Below, piece by piece: positions 7,656-17,400 of a DNA stretch of 64,000 bases (position 1 is its first letter; each line of letters starts with the position of its first letter). Under the pieces are notes generated by a model, which searched no databases, was not told the origin of the DNA, and was given only the letters and a program-made list of their open reading frames with translations. Source of the DNA: Acidimicrobiia bacterium (GTDB taxonomy: Bacteria > Actinomycetota > Acidimicrobiia > Acidimicrobiales > Acidimicrobilacustridaceae); contig JAFIEP010000024.1 of the NCBI GenBank assembly GCA_020832495.1, forward strand, positions 1 to 64,000, read 5' to 3'. Position numbers and translations under genes: made by a program.

Positions 7656-8477
7656 TCAGCCGACCTTGGCCGACTGGCCGCCGTCGACCGGCAACAACAC
7701 GCCGGTCACGAAGCGGGCCTCGTCAGACGCCAGGTAGGCCACGGCGTGGGCCACGTCCCAGGCGCTGCCCTGCTTGGCGCCGAGGGGCACCAGGGCGTCA
7801 CGCAGCGACCGCAGTTCGTCGGGGTCGATGTCGGTGGCCGCGGCGATGCCCTCGACCGCCATGGGCGTGTCCATGAGTCCCGGCAGCACGGCGTTGACCC
7901 GCACCCCTCGCCGCGCGCTGGACATGGCCAGTTGCTGGGTGAGGGCGTTCACCCCGGCCTTGGAGGTCTTGTAGGCAAGATACGGCGTCGCACACACCGA
8001 GGCGACCGACGAGATGTTGACCACCGACCCCGAGCCCTGCCGGCGCAGATGGGGCAGCACGTGCTTGCAGGTCATCCACATGCCCTTGAGGTTGACGTCG
8101 TGGATGAGGTCCCAGGCGTCCTCTTCGAGCGAGGTGGCCCCGGCATCGCCCGCACCGATGCCGACGTTGTTGACCAACACGTCGATGTGCCCGTAGCGCT
8201 CGAGGGCCACCTCGGCGATGCGAGCACAGTCCGCCTCTGAGGTGATGTCGGCCCGCAGCGTCGAGGCCGTCACCCCGTCGCCGCACTTCGCGAGCGTCTC
8301 GGCCGCCGAGTCCTCGTCGCGGTCCACGGCCAGCAGCGTGGCGCCTTCGGAAGCCAGCAGGATCGAGGTGGCCCGACCGTTGCCGATGGTGGCCCCGGGC
8401 GTCTGGCCGGCGCCGACCACCACCGCCACCTTGCCCTCGAACCTCGGCCCGGACCTCGGTCCGCGGCGGTCGTCCAT
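7656..8477 (-). CDS. Short-chain dehydrogenase/reductase (SDR)
   Basis: A 273-residue NAD(P)-dependent oxidoreductase with a Rossmann fold. The glycine loop is atypical (GAGQTPGATIGNG instead of TGxxxGxG), followed by D at VDRDED for NAD preference, NNVG, the catalytic Ser in NISSVAS, and YKTSK for Tyr/Lys. The C-terminal VTGVLLPVDGGQ is standard. ATG 8477 is chosen because it begins shortly before the first beta strand and leaves 11 bases after the preceding stop; an extension to 8561 would overlap that gene. Middle gene of the operon 9400-7085. Substrate probably a secondary alcohol or 3-hydroxyacyl compound. Confidence 0.92.
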   Translation of the reverse strand: MDDRRGPRSGPRFEGKVAVVVGAGQTPGATIGNGRATSILLASEGATLLAVDRDEDSAAETLAKCGDGVTASTLRADITSEADCARIAEVALERYGHIDVLVNNVGIGAGDAGATSLEEDAWDLIHDVNLKGMWMTCKHVLPHLRRQGSGSVVNISSVASVCATPYLAYKTSKAGVNALTQQLAMSSARRGVRVNAVLPGLMDTPMAVEGIAAATDIDPDELRSLRDALVPLGAKQGSAWDVAHAVAYLASDEARFVTGVLLPVDGGQSAKVG

Positions 8478-8488
8478 GTGTCCCCCGA

Positions 8489-9400
8489 TCAGGCCGCCCG
8501 GGGACCCCCCACCAGGCGCTCGTTGAGCGTACCGTCCTCGCCGAACAGCAGGGTGCGCCACTGCTCGAGGAGTTCCGAGGTGTCGCGGTCGTCGGGGTGG
8601 AAGTCGGGGCGGTTGTAGTCCCGCAACTGGCGCCAGAGGTCACGCTTGAGGAACGCCGAGCGTCGCAGGCGGCCGAGGCTGGCGCCCAACGTGCGCGGCC
8701 GGTAGGTGGCCCGGTCGCCAGCCATGGAAAGGACGATCTGCACGAGCTGGCTTCCGATGAAGCCCACGGTGATGGCGTTCATGGTGATGGTGCGGGTGCG
8801 TTCGCTGCCGCCCACCGCCCGGTAGACGTCGAAGGCCACCGCCTTGTGCTCGTTCTCCTCGAGGGCGTGCCACAACAGGATGTCGAGCACCGCAGCGTCG
8901 CCCACCTGCCGGCGGGCCTCCTCGTTCGACAGCAACCACTCGGCCAAGGTGGCGGTGTAGTGCTCGAGCGCAGCGGTGGCCGCCAGGTTGGCCTTGGGCG
9001 ACATGATCCGCTCACGGGTGGTCAACGCCCAGCGGGTGAATGCCTCGATGCGGCGGGTGGGGTACCCCAGCTCCGCCAACCGTTCGTTGAGCTCGCGGTG
9101 CTCGCGACCATGCACGGCCTCCTGGCCGATGAAGCCCGCCACCTGGCGTCGCAGGGCGGGATCGGTGATCTGGTGGCGGAGGCGGCGGACCGAACGGACG
9201 AAGAAGTCCTCACCGTCGGGGAAGACCGACGACAGGCTGGCCAGCACGTGGCTCATGATGAGGTCCCCGTCGCCGGCATAGTGCTTGGGCAGGTCGGCCA
9301 GGGTCGGCGCGAACGAGATCCGGCGGGTCGGCACGGCCCGCTCCGGGTTGCTGCTCTGCTGCGGCGGGGTGTCGAGCTCGGGCGTGTCGATCAGGGCCAT
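8489..9400 (-). CDS. Ferritin-like metal-dependent hydrolase (PF10118 family)
   Basis: A 303-residue mostly helical protein of the predicted metal-dependent hydrolase family (COG3687). Two carboxylate/His clusters that would bind metal are visible: GQEAVHGREH near residue 91-100 and ALEENEHKAVAFD near 175-187. A central hydrophobic segment (ITVGFIGSQLVQIVLSM) could be membrane associated. The ATG at 9400 has a leaderless promoter, TAGCAT, six bases upstream. It is first gene of a minus-strand operon with SDR and CMD and is divergent from a TetR gene. The reaction is not established for the family. Confidence 0.82.
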   Translation of the reverse strand: MALIDTPELDTPPQQSSNPERAVPTRRISFAPTLADLPKHYAGDGDLIMSHVLASLSSVFPDGEDFFVRSVRRLRHQITDPALRRQVAGFIGQEAVHGREHRELNERLAELGYPTRRIEAFTRWALTTRERIMSPKANLAATAALEHYTATLAEWLLSNEEARRQVGDAAVLDILLWHALEENEHKAVAFDVYRAVGGSERTRTITMNAITVGFIGSQLVQIVLSMAGDRATYRPRTLGASLGRLRRSAFLKRDLWRQLRDYNRPDFHPDDRDTSELLEQWRTLLFGEDGTLNERLVGGPRAA

Positions 9401-9406
9401 GGCGCG

Positions 9407-9446
9407 ATGCTAGGTGAATTGAGTAAATTGCTCAAGTGCTCAATTC
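9407..9446. promoter_or_regulatory. Divergent promoter and TetR operator
   Basis: A dyad TTGAG-N7-CTCAA (9419-9435, 15 of 17 positions symmetric) is followed by a third half-site, CTCAA at 9439-9443, extended as CTCAATTC. The minus-strand -10 TAGCAT (9412-9407) lies six bases before the ATG of the metal-hydrolase gene, and the plus-strand -10 TATCGT (9478-9483) lies seven bases before the TetR ATG. The site is well placed for the adjacent TetR protein to control both directions. Confidence 0.7.
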
Positions 9447-9490
9447 TGTGACCCATGGCTCACCTGTGCCCCGCTGGTATCGTCCGGTCC

Positions 9491-10081
9491 ATGGCGGATG
9501 ACGTCGGCAAGGGTGCGCAGACCCGCCAGGCAATCCTGCGCTCGGCCATCGCCCGCTTCGGCGCCGACGGCTACCGGGCCACCACCGTGGCCAGCATTGC
9601 CCGCGACGCCGAGGTGGGCGCCACCATCACCTACGCCTACTTCCCCAACAAGGAGGCGCTCTTCCGCGCTGCGCTCGACGAGGACGCCGCTGCGGTGATT
9701 CGTGAAGGGGTGTCGGTCATCTTCGCCGAGGACGACCCCGACGTCTGGCGCAAGACCCTCATCTTCACGTTGGTGGTGGCCATCGAACGCCATCCCCTGG
9801 CCCGCCGGGTGCTGGCCGGGCTCGAACCTCACGTCACCGCCCACATGCTCGAACTCCCGGCGCTGGCCGAGCTGCGCAAGGCCCTGACCGAGAAGCTGCG
9901 CAGCGGCCAGGCGGCCGGCACCGTCCGGGGCGACATCGATCCCCATGCGGTGGGCGGTGGCGCCGTGGCCATCGTCATCTCGTTGCTCATGGCCGTGGTG
10001 CAGTTCGGACCCGAGGGCGTCGAGATGTACAACCCCGACGTGCAGGCCGTGTTCGACGCCGTCTTCTCACCCGTCCGATGA
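9491..10081 (+). CDS. TetR family transcriptional regulator
   Basis: A 196-residue repressor. The HTH domain covers about residues 10-55 (TRQAILRSAIARFGADGY, then TVASIARDAEVGATITYAYF). The C-terminal domain is unassigned. ATG 9491 is preferred over an in-frame ATG at 9455 because TATCGT sits seven bases upstream, the layout used by other genes here. Its TGA overlaps the ATG of the serine hydrolase (ATGA). It likely controls both its own plus-strand operon (to 13656) and the divergent metal-hydrolase/SDR/CMD operon through the dyad at 9419-9435. Confidence 0.9.
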   Translation: MADDVGKGAQTRQAILRSAIARFGADGYRATTVASIARDAEVGATITYAYFPNKEALFRAALDEDAAAVIREGVSVIFAEDDPDVWRKTLIFTLVVAIERHPLARRVLAGLEPHVTAHMLELPALAELRKALTEKLRSGQAAGTVRGDIDPHAVGGGAVAIVISLLMAVVQFGPEGVEMYNPDVQAVFDAVFSPVR

Positions 10082-11175
10082 ACGCATCGCTCACCGCCCT
10101 GGTGGAGGCCGCCCGAGCGGACGTGGACGACGGGCCGCTGCCCGGGTGCCAACTGACGCTGGCCCGCCACGGCGAGGTGGTCCTGTCGGTCGCCCTCGGC
10201 GACGCCACCACCGACGACCGCTACCTGCTGTTCTCGTGCACCAAGGCGCTGACCGCAGCGTCGGTGTGGCGACTGCTGGGCGACGGCCGACTCGAACTCG
10301 ACCGCCCGGCAGCCGACCTGCTGGTGGAACTGCGCGACGCCGGCCTGTCGACCGTCACCCCGCGTCACCTGCTCACCCACACCGGTGGCTTCCCCCACGC
10401 TCCCATGGGGCCGCCCGAGTGGTGGACCAGCGCCACCCGCCGCCAGCAGATGGCCCGGTGGCAGCCCGAGTGGCCTCCTGGCGAACGGTTCGAGTACCAC
10501 GCCGGCTCGGGCCACTGGGTGCTGGCCGAGCTGATCCAAGCCCTCACCGGGGTCGACCACCGCCGGTTCTTCGCCGAGGAGGTGGCCGCGCCGCTCGGCT
10601 CGGCGCTCACCCTCGGCACCACCGACCTGGCCGGGCTCCGGCCGCCGGTGCTCGTCGGCCACCCGCCGAGTGCCGAGGACCTGGCCGCGCTCGGGCTCAG
10701 CGACGAGCAGGACCTGGGCGCCGCCAGCGACGACGACATCGCGCTGTGGAACGAGCCCGCCACCATGGCCCTCGGTCGCCCCGGCGGCGGCGGCATCGGC
10801 ACGGCGGCGAGCCTTGCGCTCTTCTACCAGGCGCTGCTCCACAACCCCGGCGGTCTGTGGGACGCCGAGGTGCTGCGAGCGGGCACCGCCGAGGTCGCCT
10901 GCGACCTGCCCGACCCGCTGACGGGCGTGCCGGCGCTGCGCACCCTCGGGCTGTCGCTGGCCGGTGACGACGGGCTCGGTGTGCTGCGCGGCTACGGCGA
11001 GGGCTGTTCGGGGACCACGTTCGGGCATCTCGGCCAGGGCGGGCAGATCGCCTGGGCCGATCCGGTGAGCGGGCTGTCGTTCTGCTACCTCACCAACGGC
11101 ATGGACGCCGAGCTGCCCAACCAGTGGCGTCGCCTGCACGAGCTGTCCACGCTGGCCGCCGCCTGCGCCGACTGA
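10078..11175 (+). CDS. Serine hydrolase, beta-lactamase/CubicO family
   Basis: A 365-residue class-C-like serine hydrolase without a signal peptide, so probably a cytoplasmic esterase (EstB/LipL-like) and not a beta-lactamase. The SxxK pair is Ser53 and Lys56 (FSCTKA), the Tyr of the YxN-equivalent is Y140 in EYHAGSG, and HLLTHTGG follows the usual pattern. The C-terminal GHLGQGGQIAWAD stands in for KTG. It starts inside the TetR stop (ATGA), so the two are coupled. The next gene starts 32 bases downstream. Confidence 0.9.
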   Translation: MNASLTALVEAARADVDDGPLPGCQLTLARHGEVVLSVALGDATTDDRYLLFSCTKALTAASVWRLLGDGRLELDRPAADLLVELRDAGLSTVTPRHLLTHTGGFPHAPMGPPEWWTSATRRQQMARWQPEWPPGERFEYHAGSGHWVLAELIQALTGVDHRRFFAEEVAAPLGSALTLGTTDLAGLRPPVLVGHPPSAEDLAALGLSDEQDLGAASDDDIALWNEPATMALGRPGGGGIGTAASLALFYQALLHNPGGLWDAEVLRAGTAEVACDLPDPLTGVPALRTLGLSLAGDDGLGVLRGYGEGCSGTTFGHLGQGGQIAWADPVSGLSFCYLTNGMDAELPNQWRRLHELSTLAAACAD

Positions 11176-11207
11176 CACGGCCGCACCAGCTCTGCCAACC
11201 TGGGGAC

Positions 11208-11591
11208 GTGCAGGACCCACCCGACGCCGCCCGGCTACTGACCGCCATGGCCGACACCCTCGAGCAGCGGGTGCTCGGCGAGCTGGCCGGCTCGGCGCAA
11301 CACCAGGCCCGGGTGGTGGCCAACCTGTGCCGGGTCCTGGCCCGCGAACACGAGCTGGACCCGGCCCTCGACGCCGCCGCCCGGCAGGGGCTGGCCGACC
11401 TGCTCGCCGCCGACGACCAGCTCGCCACCGATGAGCTGACCACCGACGGGCTGTGGCGCGCCTGCGCCGAGCACATCGATGAGCTCGACGAGGTCGCAAC
11501 CCACCGGGTGCTCACCGAGATCGTGCGCGGCAAGGTGGCCGTGGCCAAACCCGAGTATCTCCGCCCCGACGACCAGCCCGAGGCACCGTGA
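11208..11591 (+). CDS. DUF6285-like protein
   Basis: A 127-residue acidic helical protein. It fits the small proteins (DUF6285) that in actinobacteria and proteobacteria travel with a phosphotransferase and acyl-CoA metabolism genes; the assignment rests on the motif TAMADTLEQRVL, the C-terminal ending (KVAVAKPEYLRP) and the neighbour. GTG 11208 is the best start, being the first in-frame start after the serine-hydrolase stop. The TGA overlaps the next gene as GTGA. No catalytic residues are evident; it may be a partner protein of the kinase-like neighbour. Confidence 0.7.
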   Translation: MQDPPDAARLLTAMADTLEQRVLGELAGSAQHQARVVANLCRVLAREHELDPALDAAARQGLADLLAADDQLATDELTTDGLWRACAEHIDELDEVATHRVLTEIVRGKVAVAKPEYLRPDDQPEAP

Positions 11592-12610
11592 CCGCCGAAC
11601 GTGCTGACCAACTGACCGACGGCCTGGCCGCCGTCCTCGGCGACGCACGGGGCGACGTCGCCGTCCGGGTCGACGGCACCGCCTCGGTGGGCGCCACCCG
11701 GCGCACCCTGTTCGCCACCGTGGAGGGGCCCGACGGCGAGACGCCGGTGGTGGTGCAGCTGGCCGGGCTGTCGCTCGACGGCCTCTCCCCCGCCACCGAG
11801 GCCGCCCTGGTGGCAGCGGCGCGCCGCGCCGGCGTCCCCGCCCCCGAGGTGCTGGCCGCCGACGACGAACCCGAGGCGGTGGGCCAGCCCTTCTCGGTGG
11901 CGCGACAGGTCGAGGGCCTCACCGTCCCCCGCCACGTACTGCGCGCCGTCGCCGCCGACCCTGCGCTCGGTGAGCGACTCACCGAGCAGCTGGGAACAGC
12001 CCTGGCCCGGCTCCACGCCATCGACGTGGCCACCATCGACGACGGGGTGCCTCGCCGGACCGACCCCACCCCCACCGAGGCCGCCATCGCCCACCTACGG
12101 AGCATCGCTGCGGGCCTGCCACCGTCGCCGGTGGTGGCGCTCGGCGTGCGCTGGCTGGCGCACCACCATCCGGCCCCGGCGCCCGCACCGACGGTCGTGC
12201 ACGGCGATCTCCGCAACGGCAACCTGATCGTGGCCGATGCGGCCGCCTCGGAGGGAGGGCTGGCCGCCATCATCGACTGGGAACTGGCCCACGTGGGTGA
12301 CCCCATGGAGGACCTGGCCTGGCTGTGCCTGCGGTGCTGGCGATTCGGCAACGACGACCTGCCCGTCGGCGGGTTCGGTCACCTCGACGACCTCGTCGAC
12401 GCCTACGAGGCGGCCGGCGGCACCTTCCGACCCGACGCCTTCGCGTGGTGGGAAGTGGCCCGCACGGTGTGGTGGTGCCTCGTCCTGGCCCTGCAGGCCA
12501 GCGCCTTCACCCACGGGCTGTCCGACTCGATCGTGCTGGCCGCCAGCGGTCGACGGGTGGCCGAGCTCGAGTACGACCTGCTGCACCTCATCGACCCCTC
12601 CCGGAGCTGA
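11588..12610 (+). CDS. Phosphotransferase family protein (APH/ACAD10-like kinase fold)
   Basis: A 340-residue aminoglycoside-phosphotransferase-fold protein. The catalytic loop HGDLRNGN starts at H205 with the general-base Asp207 and Asn212, and the metal-binding DWE motif is at D230, followed by LAHVGDPMEDLAWL. This subgroup accompanies acyl-CoA dehydrogenase and DUF6285 genes and is thought to phosphorylate hydroxyacyl intermediates rather than antibiotics. GTG 11588 overlaps the previous TGA (GTGA). Antibiotic resistance should not be inferred from the fold name. Confidence 0.88.
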   Translation: MTAERADQLTDGLAAVLGDARGDVAVRVDGTASVGATRRTLFATVEGPDGETPVVVQLAGLSLDGLSPATEAALVAAARRAGVPAPEVLAADDEPEAVGQPFSVARQVEGLTVPRHVLRAVAADPALGERLTEQLGTALARLHAIDVATIDDGVPRRTDPTPTEAAIAHLRSIAAGLPPSPVVALGVRWLAHHHPAPAPAPTVVHGDLRNGNLIVADAAASEGGLAAIIDWELAHVGDPMEDLAWLCLRCWRFGNDDLPVGGFGHLDDLVDAYEAAGGTFRPDAFAWWEVARTVWWCLVLALQASAFTHGLSDSIVLAASGRRVAELEYDLLHLIDPSRS

Positions 12611-12612
12611 CC

Positions 12613-13656
12613 ATGCCCGTCCTCGAAAACCACCACGACCTGGCCCACCCCGTCGAAGGCGACGAGGCGTGGAGCGAGTCGTACTACTTCAACTGCTACG
12701 ACCCCGACACCGACGCCGGCTTCTTCACCCGCATCGGTGTTCGCCCCAACGAAGGCACCATCGACAGCCATTTCGCCCTGTGGTTGCCGTCGGGTGACGT
12801 GGCCCACCTCCGCCAGGTCGACGAGATCACCACCATGGTCGACCGTGACCTGCAGGCCGGGCCGGTGCGCTACGTCATGGACGAGCCCATGCAGCGCTGG
12901 CAGCTGCGCGCCGAGGGGACCGCGCTGCTGCAGCGCCTCGACGGCAGCGGCGAGGTGGGCGAACTCACCATCGCAGCCGACGTGACCTTCGACGCCCTCA
13001 CCCCCGCCATCGGCGTCGACGGCCAGGGCACCGAGCGGAGGTCGACCTCCAGCGCCGCCACCGCAGCCAACGTGGGCAAGGGCCACCTCGAGCAGGCCGG
13101 GCGCTGGTCGGGCTGGGTGGAGGCCGACGGCGTCCGCCACACCCTCGGTGACGCCCGGGGCAACCGGGACAAGTCGTGGGGGCCGCGTCGCTGGGGAGGC
13201 CCCACCATGTGGCGGTGGTTCTCGGTCAACGTCGGCGGTCACGCCCCCGGCGAGGGCACCCACCTCGGAGGCATCCGCATCGGTTCGGCCGAGGCCGAGG
13301 ACCTGCACCGAGGGTGGGTGTGGCGCGACGGCACCCACGCCAGCGTGCGCCAGTGGGACGTGCGCACCGAGGTGGCCGACGACGGCTGGACCCAGCGAGT
13401 AGTGCACCTGGCCGTGTCGGACAAGGCCGACCGCACCACCCACCTGCGCGGCGACCTGCTGCGGGTGGCGCCACTGCCTCGAAAGGCCGGCGGCCAGGTG
13501 ACGGTGGTGAACGAGGGCCTCACCCGCTGGTCGCTCCTCGACGGGCCGAGCTCGCCCGACGGACCCGAGCCCGAGGTGCTCGGCGTGGGCTACGGCATCG
13601 CCGAGTACCTCAACCAGCTCGGGGCCGACAACCTTCCGGTGGTGCCGGTCGAGTGA
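12613..13656 (+). CDS. CrtC/AttH-lipocalin-like protein (DUF7064/DUF7065 type)
   Basis: A 347-residue protein that resembles the two-barrel DUF7064/DUF7065 proteins found in lipid or steroid catabolic clusters. The guide motif is GNRDKSWGPRRWGG (about residues 185-200), typical of the CrtC/AttH lipocalin superfamily. There is no signal peptide or membrane helix. It begins two bases after the kinase stop (TGACCATG) and is the last gene of the TetR operon starting at 9491. A role in binding or hydrating a lipid-like substrate is plausible but not shown. Confidence 0.6.
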   Translation: MPVLENHHDLAHPVEGDEAWSESYYFNCYDPDTDAGFFTRIGVRPNEGTIDSHFALWLPSGDVAHLRQVDEITTMVDRDLQAGPVRYVMDEPMQRWQLRAEGTALLQRLDGSGEVGELTIAADVTFDALTPAIGVDGQGTERRSTSSAATAANVGKGHLEQAGRWSGWVEADGVRHTLGDARGNRDKSWGPRRWGGPTMWRWFSVNVGGHAPGEGTHLGGIRIGSAEAEDLHRGWVWRDGTHASVRQWDVRTEVADDGWTQRVVHLAVSDKADRTTHLRGDLLRVAPLPRKAGGQVTVVNEGLTRWSLLDGPSSPDGPEPEVLGVGYGIAEYLNQLGADNLPVVPVE

Positions 13657-13671
13657 GCGACGGAGGTCGGC

Positions 13672-14370
13672 TCAGCAGAGCGTGAAGCTGAGTTCGTCGG
13701 CGCCGGCGTGGTTGTAGTCGGTGGTGTTGCCTGCGGCCCGTGTGGCGGTGAGCACGAAGCGGACCCGGGTGGCGGTGGTGGGCACAGAACCCGTGATGGA
13801 CTCGAACGACCACGTCAGCCCAGTGGTCGTCGTCGGCCCGATGGTGGCGGTGGCCACCACGGCGTCGGCTGCATCGACCATCACCGCATCGAGCTGCATC
13901 GTGTCGCCCTCTTCGCCGGTGAGGTAGCCCTCGAGGAGATAGCCGGCGCCCTCGCCTTCACACGGGAGCGGGATGTCGAGGGTGGTGGCGGTAGCGGGCG
14001 ACGCCGCCGCGCCGATCGGCCCCGAGAACAGGTTGTCGCCACCCGCGGTCGTCGGTGGGGCCGACGGATAGCTCCCATTCGACGCAGCGGTGGTGTAGCT
14101 GAGGACACGGAATCCATTGGCCGTCGTCCAGAAATCCGGCTCACCCGGTGGCGGTCCTCCGATGCCGGCAACAGGGTCGTAGTCGGGATCAGTACCGATG
14201 ACGACGGTCTCGGCGCTGGGGTTGGGAATCAGGTTCGACCCGTCGGCGCACCCGACACAGCTCTGGGCGGCAGCGGCATGCACGCTGAGCAGCGACGGCG
14301 CAGCCCAGACCCCGACGCCGACGGCCCCGCCGCCGAGCAACACGTTCCGCCGGGACGCTCGCACAGCCAC
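13672..14370 (-). CDS. Tat-exported hypothetical beta-sandwich protein
   Basis: A 232-residue secreted protein. The N-terminus carries a twin-arginine signal (ASRRNVLLGGGAVGVGVWA) with a likely cleavage after AAAAQS. The mature part starts NLIPNPSAET and contains repeated Thr/Ala-rich beta segments, resembling carbohydrate-binding jelly-roll modules that begin NLVxNPSFE. Four Cys in the mature chain could form disulfides. GTG 14370 is supported by TAGCAT (14382-14377) exactly six bases upstream, so the mRNA is probably leaderless. It is divergent from the LPXTG surface protein gene. Confidence 0.75.
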   Translation of the reverse strand: MAVRASRRNVLLGGGAVGVGVWAAPSLLSVHAAAAQSCVGCADGSNLIPNPSAETVVIGTDPDYDPVAGIGGPPPGEPDFWTTANGFRVLSYTTAASNGSYPSAPPTTAGGDNLFSGPIGAAASPATATTLDIPLPCEGEGAGYLLEGYLTGEEGDTMQLDAVMVDAADAVVATATIGPTTTTGLTWSFESITGSVPTTATRVRFVLTATRAAGNTTDYNHAGADELSFTLC

Positions 14371-14382
14371 AGGTGAATGCTA
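14371..14382 (-). promoter_or_regulatory. Leaderless promoter of the Tat-exported protein
   Basis: Minus-strand -10 TAGCAT at 14382-14377 followed by TCACCT and the GTG at 14370. The six-base distance puts transcription start at the start codon. Confidence 0.6.
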
Positions 14383-14454
14383 GCCACCAACGCAGTCCGG
14401 TACGGTGACGACGCGACCCACACGGCGGGTCCCGTGCGACGGAGGGCGGACTCG

Positions 14455-17400
14455 ATGCCGGCGACGACACAACCCCTACGGCAGCGTCGGGTGGCGATCG
14501 CTGCGCTGTTGGCCGTACTGGCCCTCCTCGTCGGCGGCCGTGCCGTCGCCCCGAGCGGGGCCACACCGCTCGACGAGGACACGCTGGTGGTCACCCGGCT
14601 CGCCCAGCAGTCCCACGGGGACGGCAAGGGGCAGGGCTCGGCGGTCGCCGTCGCCGGCGGCGTGGTGGCCGTGTCGAACGGTGGATCGGACCCGGAAGGG
14701 TTCAGCGACGACGCCGCGCAGGTCTACATCTATGCAGAGGACTACCCCGTGCCTGGTGCCTGGGGTCTGGCCACCACCCTCAACCGGCAGTCGGCTGACG
14801 GCAAGGGTTCACACCGTTGGGGGCAGAGCATCGCGCTGTCGGGCACGACGTTGGCAGTCGGCGATCCCGACGAGGACTGCTCCGACGTCACCGGCGACAC
14901 AGCCGACAACTGCAAGGGCCAGGTGGTGTTGTTCACCATGGGCGACGACCCCACCGACTGGACCTATTGGGCGTCGATCAGCCCTGACCAGGCGAACGAG
15001 CGCAACAATCTGGGCAGCTCCGTGGCACTCGACGGCGACTGGTTGGTGATCGGCGCACCCGGCACCCACCTCGGCGATGTCTTCGAAGGTCCCCCCAGCC
15101 TGTGGCCCTCCGCTCCGTACGTGGAGATCTGGGATCTCTCGGCGGGTCCCGGCACGGCGCCGACCAAGGCCTACAAGGAGCGATCGTTCGGGTTCCACCT
15201 CGGTGTGATCGGCGCCACCGGCTCCGAACTGGGCAAGGTCGTGGCCATCGACGGCGACTACGCCTTCTTCGGGGCGCCACACTCGGATCAGAGCAGCCAG
15301 GGCAAGCTGTGCAGCGCCCAGTACTACTCGAAGGGCACGGACTCGTCGGGCAACCCCAACGCACCGGCCTGGCACACCGTGCACCCCTGCATCAGCGGTC
15401 AGGCCGAGACCCCCTGGCCCTTGGCGATAGCGGTGTCCACGGCGGGTGGCCAGGTGGCACTCAGCGCGCCGAACGAGCCCACCAGCCCAGGCGGTGGCGA
15501 CACGACCGGCGTGGTGTTCATGTACGACCTCCAGCCCGGCGCGGCACCGACCTGCGCCAACCCGTTCGCTTCCGACCCGGCGACCTGCCTGGCGCTGCAA
15601 TCGGGCGGTGTCGACTCGGGCGCGCTCCTCGGCACGTCGCTGGCCTTCTCCAACGGCGGCTCCTACTTGTTTGCCGGCGCACCGGGGGCGGCGAGCGGGG
15701 TCGGCGAGGTCGTGGTCTACGACAAGGCGCTCACCTCACCGCCGAACGAGATCAACAGCTACGGGGTGCGCGGCTCGTTCCAGAACTCGGCCGACTATCG
15801 CGCCGCCGGCTCGCAGTTCGCTGCCACCGCTGCGGTGGGGAGCGGCGCCAGCCCCGGGGAGCAGGTCGCCGTGTTCGGGGCGCCCCAGCAGTCGAATCCC
15901 GACCCGCCGAAGAGCACCGGCTTCGCCTACGTCTTCGAGGGCATCCTCCCGGCACAGCTCGGACTCTCGGTGACCGCCGCGCAAGAGGTCATCCCCGCCG
16001 TCGAGGGGCAGACCGGTACGTTCACCGCCGAGCTGAGCAACTCGTCGGGCGCCGACGCGTCCGGCGTGAAGCTCGTCGCCAACCTGACGGGTCCCGGCAT
16101 ACCGGGCCTGCAGTCGATCGTCCCCACCGGCGGCTTCCAGCCGGACGGCTTCTGGGACTGCTTCGCCGACGAGCCTCTGTGCGAGGCAACAGGCGACTTC
16201 CCGACCGGTGAGACCACCACTTTCCAGATCACCGTCGACATGCTGTCGCCGAACCTCACGTTGCCGGGCCTCTACGACATGGTGATCACCGCCACCTGGG
16301 ACAACCCATCGATCGGGGCGACCGTCACCGCCGCCACCGGGGTTCTCGTCGGTGACGCGGCGGGCAAGGCCACGCTGTCGGCCACCTCCGCCGACGACGG
16401 AGTCGTCCCCCCGGGCGGCGCAGCGTCGTTCGACCTTGCGGTGGGCAACGACGGCGCGGTGCCACTCCAGAGCCCCTACGTGACGGCCACCGGCCAGATC
16501 AATGTCCCCTACCAGGGTGACCCGTTGGTGGTGCCGCTCGTCCTCACCACCACCGAGCCGGGCTGGTCGTGCGCCACGACGGCCTGCACGGGCCCTGCCA
16601 CCATGGCGGCCGGGCAGACGGTGCCGATCACCGCCACCGCCGTCGTGCCGTCGCTCGAGCCCGCGCCGGGCCTCCTGTCCATCGACACCTACGACCTCGA
16701 CGTGGACGTCGAGGTGACGTGGCGCAACTCGCCCACCGGTGTGGCCGGCATCGACACCACGACCGGCACCACCGTCGGCAACCCGTGGCGGATCGAGCCG
16801 GCCAGCTCCGGGGAGTTCTACGTGGAGGAGGAGGGCTTCGTGTCGTTGGTCATCACCAACGTGGGAACGACCACCATTGCGGGCGTACAGATCAGCGCCG
16901 ACGTCTACGCCCCCGGCGACCCCGTCGTCGTGGACCCGCGCGTGGCTGGGGCGAGCACCGGCCAGTGCACCGCCGTGTTCCCGACGCCGCAGAGGTTCGA
17001 CGTGCCGGCGTGTCCTGGCGCACCAGGGGCGGTGGTGGCCCCGGGCGAGAACCTCCAGATGGCCATCGACATCGCGATGGGTCCCTTGGCCCCCGGCACG
17101 ACCCCGGAGGTGAACGGATCGTTCGACGTCTCCTGGCTGCAACCGACGGCGGTGGGGATCCCCGGGATTCCCGTCAACGCGCCGGTGTCGGTAACGGCCG
17201 ACACCACCGTCGCCGCCGAGCTCAGCTCGCCACCGCCCGCCCCCGGTGAGGAGGCAACGATCGACGTCGTCGCCACCAACGTGGGCCCGTCCCCGGTGCC
17301 CGCACCGACGGTGCACCTCCGCGCCAGCGACGGCCTGCAGGTCCTGGCCGCTGAGCTGGCCGACGGTACACGTGTCCCGGTGGAGCCCGGCCCCGTCGAC

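Noticed and set aside
10078-11175. A beta-lactamase
   Set aside because: No signal peptide and no KTG triad; the CubicO/EstB-like esterase pattern fits better.
11588-12610. Aminoglycoside resistance gene
   Set aside because: The subgroup with DUF6285 and metabolic neighbours is not antibiotic-modifying; the fold alone does not support resistance.
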